DNA from: UBA710 sp051655145
GTDB taxonomy: Bacteria > Bacillota_I > Bacilli_A > Mycoplasmatales > Metamycoplasmataceae
Assembly (NCBI GenBank): GCA_051655145.1
Contig: JBOFZK010000051.1
Coordinates: forward strand, 4,111 to 68,110
DNA: 64,000 bases
Direction: 5' to 3'
Made by a program: the position numbers and the translations under genes. This document shows positions 32,937 through 43,883 of the stretch, one piece after another (position 1 is the first letter of the stretch; each line of letters opens with the position of its first letter). The notes under the pieces were generated by a model. That model was not told the DNA's origin, did no database searches, and saw nothing but the letters and a program-made list of their open reading frames with translations.

Positions 32937-34952
32937 ATGAAAATAAGACTCCAAAACGATTCTTTTGATTGTGGTTTAGTAATAATTCAAACAATGTATA
33001 AATATTTTTATAATATTTGATTAAACATTAATTCTTTAAAACAGGAAATATTTTATAAAGAAAGCGGAATTAGTATTGAAGAATTAAGAATATATTCTAA
33101 AAAATACGACATGCAAATTCAAGCCTATGAAGGTGATTTTGAATCTTTTAAAGAAATTAAAAAATCAGAGCCATTTGTTTGTCTAATAAAAAAAGAAAAC
33201 TATAAACACTTTGTAATTGTCGAAAAAATAAGCAAAAATAAAATTTCTATTTTAGATCCAGCGGAAGGGAAAAAATCTTTTACTGACAAAGAATTTAAAA
33301 AAATTTATGATGAAGTAGTTATTTTTTTTAATAAAACAGTTTTTAAAAAAGAAAATATTTCTAAAGATATCTTTCAAGAACTTTCCTCATGACCAATTAT
33401 AATTTCAATAAAAATTTCATTATTTATTATCATTCTTTCTTTTGTTTCAACTTTTTATTTTAAAATAATTCTAGATAATATAATTCCCTTGCAACAAAGG
33501 AGTCTTCTTCTCTATATAACTATTTCTTTTATTTTTATATTTTTTTTAAAAACAATAATTAATTATTTTAAAAAAATTTTAATAAAGAAAATTGAAATGA
33601 ATATTTTAGAAAAATATATAGATCAGTATTATTACATTTTATTTTCTGCCCCATATTTAAGCGTAAATAAAATAACTAAAGCGTCCTTAATTTCTAAATT
33701 TAATTTAATAACATCTATATCGACATATAAAGCTAATTTTTTAAATACTATTTTTGTAGAAGCTATAACTTTTATGGCATCTTTTATTTTCCTTTTAAAT
33801 ATTAATATTACTATTTTAATTTTTATGCTTTTATTTTCATGTATTGTAATAATTATTTACTTTTTATTAAGTAAGAAAAATAAAATAAATTATAAAAATT
33901 TTTATCAAACAGCCGTTAATTTAAATGAAAATAATCTTGAACTAATTAATTCATTATCACAATCAAAATTTAAAAAAAGAGATTGATTTATAATTAAAAC
34001 AGAAAATAATAAAAAATCTTTTTTAACTAAATTTTTTTCTTTTTTTAAATATGAAATTTTTCTTAATTTTATTAATGAAATATTTCAAGGAATTATTCCT
34101 ATTTTAATTATTTATATTTGTACTACAAAAATATTTTCAAATGAAATTACAATTGGAGAAATGATAGTTATTATGGGAGTCTTTAATTTCTTAATTTCCC
34201 CTCTTGAGAAATTTGTTTTTTTAGTTAGTGAATTTCCTTTATTTCAAGAAAATAGACAGAATCTTGATGCTGTTTTAACTATAGAAATACCTGATGAGGG
34301 AAACTTAAAAATAGATAAAATAAATAAAATAGAACTCGAAAGACTTTCGCATTCTTTTGAAAGGGGGAAGGACCTATTTTATATAAATAATTTAGTAATT
34401 GATAAAAGTTGTAAAATTACTGGAAAAAATGGTTGTGGTAAGTCAACATTTTTAAAAGTTATTTCTTCTTTATTTAACTATAAAGGACGCTTATTAATAA
34501 ATGAAATTGATTTAAATAATATTAATAAAAAAGAGTATCGTGAAAAAGTATTTTTTATTGATTCAAATACTTTTTTACCTTCTTCAACGATTGTTGAATT
34601 TTTAACAAATAATGATGAACAAAATTTTAAACTTTTAACTAAATCTATACAAGAGACAAAACTTCAAAACATTTTAAACAATTTAAATTTAGACCTTTCT
34701 TATTTAATATTATCAGGAGGAGAAAATTTATCATTTGGTCAAAAGCAAATAATTATGCTTTTACCTCTTTTAATATATGACTATGATTTAATAATTCTAG
34801 ATGAAGCTTTTGAAAATGTTGATGATGTAAATTTTGAAATATTAAAAAAAGAAATTAATCAAAGATTTTCTGAAAAAATAATTATTGAAATCTCTCACCG
34901 AAATAAATATATCACAGAAGGAGAGGTGATAAATTTTGAAAAATATAATTAA
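32937..34952 (+). CDS. Peptidase-containing ABC transporter (C39 peptidase, bacteriocin exporter type)
   Basis: Cuts a leader peptide after a Gly-type site and exports the core. 671 residues in one chain. The C39 peptidase domain (about 1-125) has the full catalytic set: oxyanion Q6, C12 in SFDCG, H91 in KHFVIV and D107 in ILDPA. A hydrophobic region with about six helices spans about 145-440. The ATPase has Walker A GKNGCGKST (496-504), signature LSGGE (592-596), Walker B LIILDE (D622, E623) and switch histidine H654. The Q-loop position reads FFIDSNTF and lacks the usual glutamine. Two TGA-Trp codons occur. The ribosome site is AAAGAGGT. Family role is established; the partner peptide at 25175-25402 is inferred. 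Confidence 0.9.
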
Positions 34953-35331
34953 CTTAAAACCATGAACTATAATAATAACAATATTAATTATTATTTTTAT
35001 AGCAATAGCTGCTTATTTTATTTTGAATATAAACTTAGAAAAACAAATTGAAGGAATCCTAGAAATTGATGAAGAAAAAAATATAAAAATTTTCTTCGAT
35101 AAAATTAATTATTATGATTTAAAAAAAATTAGTAAACTTTCTTTTTTTATTGATGGTAAAAAATATTTTAATAATAACTTTAAAATTGAATTTGATAAAA
35201 ATGATAATGTTTATTATTTTATTTTTAATAATGAAAATATTGAAAATCTCTTTGAAGCAAATAGTAAAATAAATGTTCTTATAAATGGAGATACTAAAAA
35301 ATTATTTCAAATTATCTTAAATATAAAATAA
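34936..35331 (+). CDS. Small single-span membrane protein coupled to the PCAT exporter
   Basis: 131 residues from a TTG start (34936) that lies inside the exporter's last codons (17 nt overlap), with AGGAGAGGTGAT just upstream as ribosome site. A TGA codon is read as Trp in LKPWTIII. Residues 11-30 form one transmembrane helix; the rest is probably outside and looks beta-rich (EGILEIDEEKNIKIFFDKI ... KINVLINGDTKKLFQIIL). The layout, short N-terminus, one helix and outside beta domain next to a PCAT, resembles a much shortened HlyD/LcnD-type accessory protein. That role is inference; an immunity protein is the main alternative. Confidence 0.7.
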
Positions 35332-35347
35332 TTTTTTAACTTTAAAT

Positions 35348-35353
35348 TATAAT
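35348..35353 (+). promoter_or_regulatory. -10 box of proS, leaderless type
   Basis: TATAAT ends 9 nt before ATG 35363, with no clear Shine-Dalgarno sequence. It separates proS from the exporter genes upstream. Confidence 0.5.
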
Positions 35354-35362
35354 AAAGAGACT

Positions 35363-36787
35363 ATGAAAAAAATAAATAAAATAACCCCATTAAATGAAGA
35401 TTTTGCTAAATGATATACAGATGTAATTGTTAATGGTTCATTAATTGAATATGGTCCGGTAAAAGGAACCATTATTTTTAGACCTAATTCTTATGAGATT
35501 TGAGAAAATATTCAAATGCATTTTAATACAATTTTAAAAAAACATAATGTAAGAAATGTTTATTTACCAATGTTAATTCCAGCAAAACTATTCCAAAAAG
35601 AAAAAGATCATGTTCAAGGCTTTGCCCCAGAATTAGCTACAATTACAAAAGTTGGTGAAAAAAAATTAAGTGAAGATATTTTTATAAGACCTACATCAGA
35701 GGTTATTTTTGCAACATATTTTAAAAAAATAATTGAATCATACAAAGATTTACCAATTTTAAATAATCAATGAGTTAATGTAATTAGATGAGAAAAAACA
35801 ACCAATCCTTTTTTAAGAAATTCTGAATTTTTATGACAGGAAGGTCATACATGTCATTCTAGCAAAGAAGAAGCTATGGAATTAACTAAAATAATGATTA
35901 ATGAGTATCGAGACCTTTTAAAAAATATTTTAGCAATAGATGTAATTGTAGGCCCTAAAACAGAATCAGAAAAATTTTCTGGCGCAGAAACAACTTTAAC
36001 AATTGAAGCAATGATGAAAGACGGAAAGGCTCTTCAGTGTGGTACTTCTCATTATTTTGGACAAAACTTTTCAAAAATTTATGATATTTCATTTAAAGAT
36101 AATGATAATGAAACTAAATTTGTTTATCAAACATCATGAGGAATTTCGACTAGATTATTAGGAGCTATAATTATGAATCACGGAGATGATCATGGAATTA
36201 TTATTCCTCCAAAAGTAGCACCAGTTCAAGTTGATATTTTACCCCTATATACTAAAGATGATATTTTTAATATTCAACTTGAAAATGAAATAAATAAAAT
36301 CAGTAAAAGTCTTGCCTCTTTTAGAATTAGAATTGATAAATCAGATAAATCATTAGGGTTTAAAGCGGCTCAAAGTGAAATTGAAGGTGTGCCATTAAGA
36401 ATTGAAATTGGGAAAAGAGATTTAGAGCAAGGTAAAATAACAATTGTAAGAAGAGATACTCTTGATAAAAAACAAATCGATATTAATGATGATTTAGTAA
36501 GCATTATAAATAATGAATTAGAAAATTTACATAATACTCTTTATTTAAATTCTCAAAAAAGAATTAAAGAAAATACTCAAGAAGCACTTAATTATGAAGA
36601 TTTTAAAGCATTAATTAAAGAGAAAAAATTTGTTAAGATTTTTTTAGAAGATAATTTATCTTTTGAAGAAAAAATAAAAACAGAAACAGGGGCTACCCCT
36701 AGAGTTATTCAAGATAGTGGAAAAGGTAAATGTATTTTTTCTTCTAAAGAAACAAAAAGATGTGTTATTTTTGCAAGAGCTTATTAA
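35363..36787 (+). CDS. proS: Prolyl-tRNA synthetase (short, archaeal/eukaryote-like type)
   Basis: Charges tRNA-Pro. 474 residues, the short form without the bacterial editing insertion, as known from other mycoplasmas. Class II motif 2 includes RWEKTTNPFLRNSEFLWQEGHTCHSS (several TGA-Trp codons). Motif 3 is in SWGISTRLLGAIIMNHGDDHG. The C-terminal extension ends in CVIFARAY, the conserved Tyr-ending terminus of this type. It converges on recD2 with a 6 bp gap. Confidence 0.94.
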
Positions 36788-36793
36788 TTAATT

Positions 36794-38953
36794 TCATATT
36801 TTAGAAATATTACATAGTCTTTTAGAATCAAAATCATTTTTAAGAGCAGATTTAATAGCATTTTTACTTCCAAGAATTAAAACTTTTTTCTTTGCTCTAG
36901 TAACTCCTGTATATAATATCTTTTTTGAATTTATAAAATTATGACTAGAACTTACAACCATAATAATATTATTACATTCACTTCCTTGAAATTTATGAAT
37001 AGAAATAGCATATGCTAAATTAGTTGATGATAAAAATAAATTTTTAGAATATGTAATTTCTTTTTTTCCTTCAAATTCAATTACAATTTCCTTGATTTCT
37101 GAATTTTCATAAATTATATCTTTTACTATTCCAATTTCACCATTATAAACACCAAGTTCATTATCATTATTTATTTGAATAAATTTATCATTAATATAAA
37201 CTTTTTTATTTCCGCTTTTATCTAAATCATGTCCTACTTGTTTATTTTTTTTAGCAAAGAATTCTTGTATTTTCTCATTAAGATTATCAATCCCTACATT
37301 TCCTATATATGATGAACAAAGAATTTGCCATTCCATTAAATCGTTTGAAATTATTTTTAATATTTGTTTATCTTTTAAAATGAAATTTATTATTTTATCA
37401 TCATTTAATTCTTCTAAAATAAAATCTTTATCATCAAATACTGGTTCTTTTCCTTGATTTATTAAAATAGCATTATTAATTATTTTTGAAAACTCTTCTT
37501 GACGATAATTTTTATTAAGTAAAAAAGTTTTGATTTTATTTGAATTAATAAAGTCATTTAATAAATATCCAGCACCTATAGAAGGAAGTTGATCCTTATC
37601 TCCTATAATAATAAGCTTTTTAAGCAAAGGAACCCCCTCTAATAGCGAATGAAATAAATTTATATTAACCATTGAAAATTCATCGATTATTATTATTTTT
37701 TCTTTACTAGAATTATTTTTATTTATTCGAAAAACTTTTCCATCATTTGACATTTCTAAAAATGAATGGATAGTACTAGCGTGTTCTCCTGTTTTTTTAT
37801 TTAATTGATAAGCTGCTTTCCCAGTTGGAGCTAAAAGAGCAAAACTTTTATTTTCTTGTCTTAAATTTTTACATATTTCATTAACTAATGTTGTTTTCCC
37901 AGTTCCTGGAGGACCACTTATAATTGTTATATTTTCTTTTAAAGAATAAATTATTGCTTCTTTTTGAGCTTCATCAATAAAATCAGAAAAAAATAAATCT
38001 TTTAAATTTAATTTTTTAGTTTTTTTAGTTTTTATTTCTTCTAATTTTTGAATTATATATTTTTCTTTTGTTAAAAAAATTACAGGGGTAATATATTTAT
38101 TATTAGGTTTAATTATTAATTTTTTTTCTTCAAGGATTTGCATTGATTCATCAAATTCCTCAACAGTTATATCTTCTTCTATTTTTAATTCTTCATAAAT
38201 TGAAGAAATAGAAATTATTGTTGATCCGTTTTGATTAACTATATTTAAAATTATTCAATATAGGAGATTAATCAATCTTAATTTATAATTTACTTTATTT
38301 TCAAAGCAATTTGCCATATTATCAATATCATGAAAATTAACGTTTTCTACATGATAGATTAATTCATAAGGATTTGTTTCAATAATTTCTCTTAATTTAT
38401 TTTCATCTTGAATTTCATCAAAAAGAAAAAAAAGAAATTTTGTAGTAATAGAATTCCTCTGAAAAAGAAAATATAATTCAATAAAATACTTTTTTTCTTC
38501 TAATGTTTGCAAAAATAAATTAAATTTTTGTTCAGTTAAAGTACCTTTTATTTTTTCGTTATTTTCAATATTGTTATTAAAAAAATCTTTTTCTTCTAAA
38601 ATAGGGAATTTTTTAACATCATTTAAGGTAAGAAATTTAAAAAATTTAGTTTTAAATAATGATTTAATAATAGCATCATCTTCTACTTTTATCTCGCTAT
38701 AACTGATTAAATCATAACTATTTTCATAATTTGATCTTTCTTTTTTAACAACTTCTACAAGAAATTCCTTTTTAATAGGTATTTTTTTATTAGAAATAAC
38801 AGAAATGCTTGAATATTTCTTAAGTTCTAATTTATCAAATTCATTTTCATCAGTTTTTGTTTTGCTTGGATAAAACGAATAAATGAAAAAATTATTATTA
38901 TTAGAAGAAAAAATTAGCCTAAAAAATGTACCTGTTAAAATTATTGTTTTCAT
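36794..38953 (-). CDS. recD2: RecD2-like superfamily 1 DNA helicase
   Basis: 5'-3' helicase of the RecD family that works without RecBC, with roles in repair and replication-fork restart. 719 residues. The N-terminal 270 residues are poorly conserved and Lys/Glu/Asn-rich. Helicase motif I is ISGPPGTGKTTLVNEIC near 346-362, motif II is IIIDEFSMV, motif III is IIGDKDQLPSIGAG, and late motifs include AYAISIHKFQGSECNNIIMV and LLYTGVTRAKKKV near the end. TGA-Trp codons occur at LLYWIILN and in the body. Start ATG 38953 is supported by TATAAT 6 nt upstream. Confidence 0.9.
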
Positions 38954-38959
38954 AAAAAA

Positions 38960-38965
38960 ATTATA
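38960..38965 (-). promoter_or_regulatory. -10 box of recD2, leaderless type
   Basis: TATAAT on the minus strand ends exactly 6 nt (all T) before ATG 38953, leaving no room for a Shine-Dalgarno sequence. Confidence 0.6.
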
Positions 38966-38990
38966 TATTTTAATTTTTTTAAATTTTATT

Positions 38991-38996
38991 TATAAT
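38991..38996 (+). promoter_or_regulatory. -10 box of the MATE exporter gene, near-leaderless
   Basis: TATAAT ends 11 nt before ATG 39008 with only A/T between. It is divergent from the recD2 promoter 26 bp away. Confidence 0.45.
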
Positions 38997-39007
38997 TTAT
39001 AAAATAT

Positions 39008-40510
39008 ATGAAGACTATAGTTATAAAAGAAAAAATTTTAAGGTTTTTCCCTAAGAATAAATCGAAGTGAAAAGAATATACTTTTACAACAATTCCTGTT
39101 ATTATGGCAGCGCTTATTTTTTCTCTTAATGGAGTAGTTGATAATTTTATGTCAGTTAGTATAGAAGGAGGAGTTGTTGCTCTTACTTATGCTAATACTT
39201 GAACAAATATTGTTATGGGAATAATTTCGATGACAACAATAATTGGTTCAGCTTTATTTGGACAGTATTTTGGTTCCCAGGATAAGCAGAACATAAGGTT
39301 CGTACTTAGAGCTAGAATGCTATTTGCAATAATAATTGCAATTTTATTCGCAGTTCCCGGCTTTATTAATCCGGAAGGGATGATAGATATTTCTTCTGGT
39401 TTTAATGCAGATCCTAGCGTTAGAAATGAAGCCTCACTTTATCTTCGATTAATTGGAATATCATGAATTGTTGGAGCATGAGGATTTACATCTGCTATGG
39501 TAATGAGAGAAGCAGGAAATTTAAATCCTGCTTTAATTTCTTCAGCTGTTTCATTAGTATCAAACATTATTTTAAATTCAATCTTTATTTTTTGATTAAA
39601 GAGCCCTATTTGAATGCTTGCTGTATCAACAATCATTTCTCAGTCTCTTTTAGTTCTTTATAATGTTCTATATGTTTACTTTAAAAATAAATTATTAATC
39701 ATTAATCCTTTATTAATTTTTCATATTGATTCTAAAATATATAAACAATTTTTAAAAAGAATCCCTTCATTTTTATTATTATCAGTTGGAGCGGCTTTAA
39801 TTAATATAAGATATATCTTTTGAAATATTGCTTATGGTCCAGGAACAGTAGGTCCTGAAGCATATAATTTATCAGCAGCTGCTTTTCTAGGAATTGCTAG
39901 TGCTTTATTTAATGTTTTTTGGTCCGGCTTTGAATCGATAAGTACTAATACGACGATTTTTGTAGCTAGGAAACTAGGAAAAAACCAAGTTCAAGAAGGA
40001 ATTGAGAATGCAAATGAACTAGTTGGTTTCCATTTAATAATGGCTATTATTTTTGGTTCACTTTTATTAATGGTTAGTTTTATAGTTCCTTATATGGATT
40101 TTCTAGCTGAAGGGTATCGATTAGAACTTGAACATTTTGGAAAATTACCACCATCTGAAATTCCAGCAGCTGTTAGTTATTATCTTGAAAATTTAAAATT
40201 AACAATCATTCCTCTTTCATATAATATGCTTATATGATCTTGATTTATAACAAGAGAAAGATCAATTACTTCTGGAGGAAGAACTAATTTAGTTTCTTCA
40301 ATTAATGTTTTTTTAAATATTCTTCAAATTACTTGATTAATAATTTTAACTTTAGTTATTGTTTCAAATTTAGGGATTAAAATTCACTTTACAACAGCAT
40401 ATTTACTTTTCTTTCTTTTTGATTTTGTTAAACTTATTGTTTATGAAATAGCATTTTGAAAAATAAGATGAGCAAGAGATATTACATTTGAATCAAAAAA
40501 AGAAATTTAA
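39008..40510 (+). CDS. MATE-family multidrug/organic cation exporter
   Basis: Polytopic membrane protein expected to export drugs or organic cations using a sodium or proton gradient. 500 residues with about twelve hydrophobic segments. Family features include IPVIMAALIFSLNGVVDNFM in the first helix region, GSALFGQYFG (about 78-87), the repeat half with ASALFNVFWSGFESISTNTTIFVARKLGK (about 297-325) and an N-R-rich loop TRERSITSGGRTNL. Mycoplasma relatives are long and divergent, and the substrate is unknown. At least ten TGA codons are read as Trp. Confidence 0.85.
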
Positions 40511-40532
40511 TTTTTGCTTTATATATTTAATA

Positions 40533-40538
40533 TATAAT
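40533..40538 (+). promoter_or_regulatory. -10 box of the gmk operon
   Basis: TATAAT lies 27 nt before the GTG start. It leaves a leader containing AAAGGGG, so this operon uses a Shine-Dalgarno start, unlike its leaderless neighbours. Confidence 0.5.
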
Positions 40539-40565
40539 TATTTAAAATTCATATAAAGGGGCTTT

Positions 40566-41144
40566 GTGAATAAAATAATTATTATAACCGGACCAAGTGG
40601 AGTTGGCAAGGGAACAATTGAAAAAGAACTTTTTAAAATTAAAGAACTTAATTTAATTTTTTCTGTTTCAGCTACTACAAGAAGTAAACGAGAAGGGGAA
40701 AAAGAAGGGGAATCTTATTATTTTATAACTAAAGAAAATTTTGAAGAAAAAATAAAAAATAATGAATTTCTTGAATGATCAAAGCACCTTAATAATTTTT
40801 ATGGAACATTAATAAAGGAAGTTGAAATAAAACTTGAAAAAGGTTTTAATGTTCTTGTAGAAGTTGATACAATTGGAGCTATTAATATTATTAATAAATA
40901 TAAAGCGATGAACCAAGAAGATAAATTAATTACTATTTTTATAGAGCCACCATCATTAAAAGAATTAGAGAAAAGAATCAGAAATAGAAATACTGAATTA
41001 GATGACCAAATCAAAATAAGATTAGAAAAAGCTAAAATAGAAATAGAAGAAAGAAATAATTTTAGTTATTGTATAATTAATAAAACAATTGAAAATTCAG
41101 TAAAAATGATTTATGATTTAATAATAAGAGAAATGAGGAAATAA
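40566..41144 (+). CDS. gmk: Guanylate kinase
   Basis: Phosphorylates GMP to GDP. 192 residues. The start is GTG (40566), preceded by AAAGGGG. P-loop IITGPSGVGKGTIEKELF lies at about 6-23, with GMP-binding SVSATTRSKREGEKEGESYYF (about 37-57). The lid and C-terminus are RNRNTELDDQIKIRLEKAKIE. One TGA codon is read as Trp (EWSKHL). It is first in the operon gmk-PP2C-kinase-rsgA. Confidence 0.95.
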
Positions 41145-41146
41145 TA

Positions 41147-41890
41147 ATGAAATATGTAATTAATACAAATGTAGGAGTGGTAAGAGAAGAAAACCAGGAT
41201 AGAGCAGATGTAATTGAAAATGATAATTTAGTTATCGCTATTCTTTGCGACGGTATGGGCGGACATTTTGGTGGATCATTAGCTTCCTCAATAACTATTA
41301 ATACTTTTAAGGATGAAATTCATAAAGCTCCAAATAATAAAAATGAGATTTCTGAATGAGTTAAAACAACTATTAAAAAAGCTAAAGAAAACATGATTTA
41401 TGAAGCTGGAGAAGACAGCAGTAAAAAAGATATGGGAACTACTCTAACAATAGCAATTATTTTCAAAAAATCAAAAGAAATTATTATTTTCAATATTGGA
41501 GATTCAAGAACTTATATCTATGATGGTCTTCTTTATCAAATTACAAGAGATCATAATTTAATGAATTATTATATTGATAAAGAAGGAATGTCAGAATTTG
41601 AAGCCTCAAAAATACCTGGAGCTACTGCTTTAACTTCCGCTCTAGGACCTACAAAAAAAACAAACATCGAAGCATTTACTATTGATAATGATTTTTCATC
41701 AGATTCTGAAAGAAAAATTATTTTAGTTCTTACATCAGATGGTATTCATGATTATATTTCAAAACCAAAATTCGAAATGATTTTATCTGATGCGAATCCA
41801 TTTCAAGAAAAATCAGAAGAATTAATCAAATCAGCTATAAAAGGCGGATCTACAGATAATTTAACAGTTATTCTATTGGAGGTTGAATAA
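41147..41890 (+). CDS. PP2C-family Ser/Thr protein phosphatase (PrpC/Stp)
   Basis: Metal-dependent phosphatase that reverses the adjacent kinase. 247 residues. Motifs are NVGVVREENQDR (about 4-15), CDGMGGHFGGSLAS (about 32-45), GTTLTIAII (about 93-101), NIGDSRTYIY and a C-terminal SDGIHDYIS with GGSTDNLTVILLE, the metal aspartates in order. It begins 2 nt after gmk and its stop overlaps the kinase ATG (TAATG), so the pair is translationally coupled. Confidence 0.93.
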
Positions 41891-42888
41891 TGAGTAATGA
41901 TTTTAATATATCAACTAAATTACCTAAAAAATATAAAATTATTCGTGAGATAGGATCTGGAGGAATGGCTAGAGTATTTTTAGCTGAAGACCAATCAAAC
42001 GATAATAAATTAGTGGCTATTAAAACTCTTTTAAATAATGCAAAAACTGTTTCAACTAATAAATCAAGATTTAAAGAAGAAATGAGATTAGCAGAAAATA
42101 TAAAATCACCATATGTTGTTAGATTTTATGAAGGATGTTACGATAAAGAATCTCAATATATCGTAATGGAATATGTTGATGGAAAAATTTTAAAAGATTA
42201 TATTGAAGAAAGAGGAAGATTAACTGTTGAAGAAGCAGTTGATTTTGGAATTCAATTAGCAAAAGGATTTGCTTCAATCCATGCTCAAGATATTATTCAT
42301 AGAGATTTAAAAACTTCAAACATTATGGTAACTAGTTTAGGAGAGATTAAAATTATCGATTTCGGAATCGCAATTGCTCCAGATTCAGCTCGTTATACAG
42401 CAACTAATAAAGTAATTGGTTCAGTTCACTATATGGCTCCTGAAATTATTAATCAAGAAGAACCATCAGAGAAATCTGATATTTATGCTTTAGGAATCGT
42501 TTTATATGAAATGTTAATTGGTGAACCTCCTTTTAGTGGGAAAGATCCTTTAGATACAGCTTTAAAACACCGTGATGAAAAAATGAAAGCAGTTAATGAA
42601 ATTTATCATGATATTCCTCAAGCTGTAGCTAATGTTGTTTTAAAAGCAACAGCTAAAAATAAAAATGATAGATATGAATCTATGAGAAAACTTTCTTCAG
42701 CTTTATCAGCTAGTTTAAAGCAGGAAAAAATAATGACAAAAAAAATTACTTTAAGTGATGAAAAAGTCAAACCTAAAAAAACATTTCTTGAAATTATTAA
42801 TTCAAGAGTATTTCTTTATGTAACTATTGCTTCTTTTGCAATTGTAGTTTTAATTGTAATAATTCTTTTAAGTGTTTTTATAAGATAA
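41890..42888 (+). CDS. prkC: Membrane-anchored eukaryotic-type Ser/Thr protein kinase without sensor domain
   Basis: Hanks-type kinase. 332 residues. The Gly loop is IGSGGMARVFLAED, the ATP lysine is in VAIKTL, the catalytic loop is HRDLKTSNIM, the metal loop is IDFGIA and SVHYMAPE follows the activation segment. The only membrane helix is near residues 306-330, and the chain ends immediately after it (SVFIR). There are no extracellular PASTA repeats, as expected in a cell without peptidoglycan. The symbol follows the Bacillus ortholog. Confidence 0.92.
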   Translation: MSNDFNISTKLPKKYKIIREIGSGGMARVFLAEDQSNDNKLVAIKTLLNNAKTVSTNKSRFKEEMRLAENIKSPYVVRFYEGCYDKESQYIVMEYVDGKILKDYIEERGRLTVEEAVDFGIQLAKGFASIHAQDIIHRDLKTSNIMVTSLGEIKIIDFGIAIAPDSARYTATNKVIGSVHYMAPEIINQEEPSEKSDIYALGIVLYEMLIGEPPFSGKDPLDTALKHRDEKMKAVNEIYHDIPQAVANVVLKATAKNKNDRYESMRKLSSALSASLKQEKIMTKKITLSDEKVKPKKTFLEIINSRVFLYVTIASFAIVVLIVIILLSVFIR

Positions 42889-42889
42889 A

Positions 42890-43750
42890 ATGGAAAATTT
42901 AAAAAAAGGTTTAATTGTAAAAATAATAGCGGGATATTATGATATTTTATCTGATGATAAAATATGAAGAACACGTGGATCTGGTAATTTAAGAAATAAT
43001 GAAATTTCCCCCTTAGTTGGTGATATTGCTTTATTTCGCCAAGAAGGACAATTAATTGAAATCGAAGAGAGAAAAAACTTTTTAATTAGACCAAAAGTAG
43101 CTAACATTGATAATGTTATTTTTGTAGCTTCTTTAAAAGAACCAAAATTTTCTTCTTTTTATTTAGATAAGTTTTTAATGACTGTTGAAATTCAAAAAAT
43201 AAATTGTGTTATTGTTTTTACCAAAAAAGATCTAGAAACAGATTGAAATACTTATTTAGATTATAAAAATGAAGGATATGACTGTTTTATAATTGATAAT
43301 AATGTTTTAGACCAAGAAATGATTAATTTAAAAAAATTCATCCAAAAAGGATTGAATGTTTTTACCGGATATTCAGGAGTTGGGAAAACAACACTATTAA
43401 ATAATATTTTCTCTTTAGATAATAAAACACAAAATATATCAGCTTCATCTAAAAGAGGTATTCATACGACAAGAGTAGTCGAAATATTTATAAGAGATAA
43501 TATCAAAATAGTAGATACACCTGGTTTTTCTTCTTTATCCTTAGAACTTGATCAAGAACAGGCTGCTAAATCATTTAAATCTTTTGCTTTATATGCAGAT
43601 AAATGTAAATTCAAAAATTGTCTTCATAAATCAGAAATTGATTGTGAAGTCAAAAAACAAGTAGAAAAAGGCCAAATTGGGAAATGAAGGTATGAAAATT
43701 ACCTTAAAATCCTTCATGAAATCATTTTTAAAAAGGAAAATAATTTCTAA
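42890..43750 (+). CDS. rsgA: Small ribosomal subunit biogenesis GTPase RsgA
   Basis: Circularly permuted GTPase that checks late 30S assembly. 286 residues. It begins with an OB-fold (about 5-65). The G4-like VFTKKDL precedes P-loop GYSGVGKTTLLNNIF (about 158-172) and DTPGFSS, confirming the permuted order. A zinc-binding end (about 238-258) has CKFKNCLH and a further Cys in EIDCEVK. It begins 1 nt after the kinase stop, so it closes this operon; RsgA is a known target of the PrkC-type kinase in Firmicutes. Confidence 0.94.
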
Positions 43751-43804
43751 AAAAGCATTTTTCTTTTTCAAAATATTTTTTTGTTTATATATTTTAAAAA
43801 TATA

Positions 43805-43883
43805 TATAATTTATTTTAAGGATTTATGCCTTGACTATTATAAATATTAATAGTCCTAAAAACTAGACCATAAGGAGGTCAAC
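43805..43883 (+). promoter_or_regulatory. rpsF operon promoter and structured leader
   Basis: TATAAT at 43805-43810 is followed by a leader of about 65 nt. GACTATTA (43833-43840) pairs with TAATAGTC (43848-43855). A second small hairpin GACC (43866-43869)/GGTC (43877-43880) holds the Shine-Dalgarno AAGGAGG in its loop. Operons with rpsF and rpsR are often autoregulated by the S6:S18 complex through such leaders. I do not see the typical CCG, so the class is uncertain. Confidence 0.45.

Noticed and set aside
36794..38953. recD2 and many other genes look like frameshifted pseudogenes in several pieces
   Set aside because: All breaks are TGA codons in one continuous frame, often at conserved Trp positions, so these are intact genes read with the mycoplasma code.
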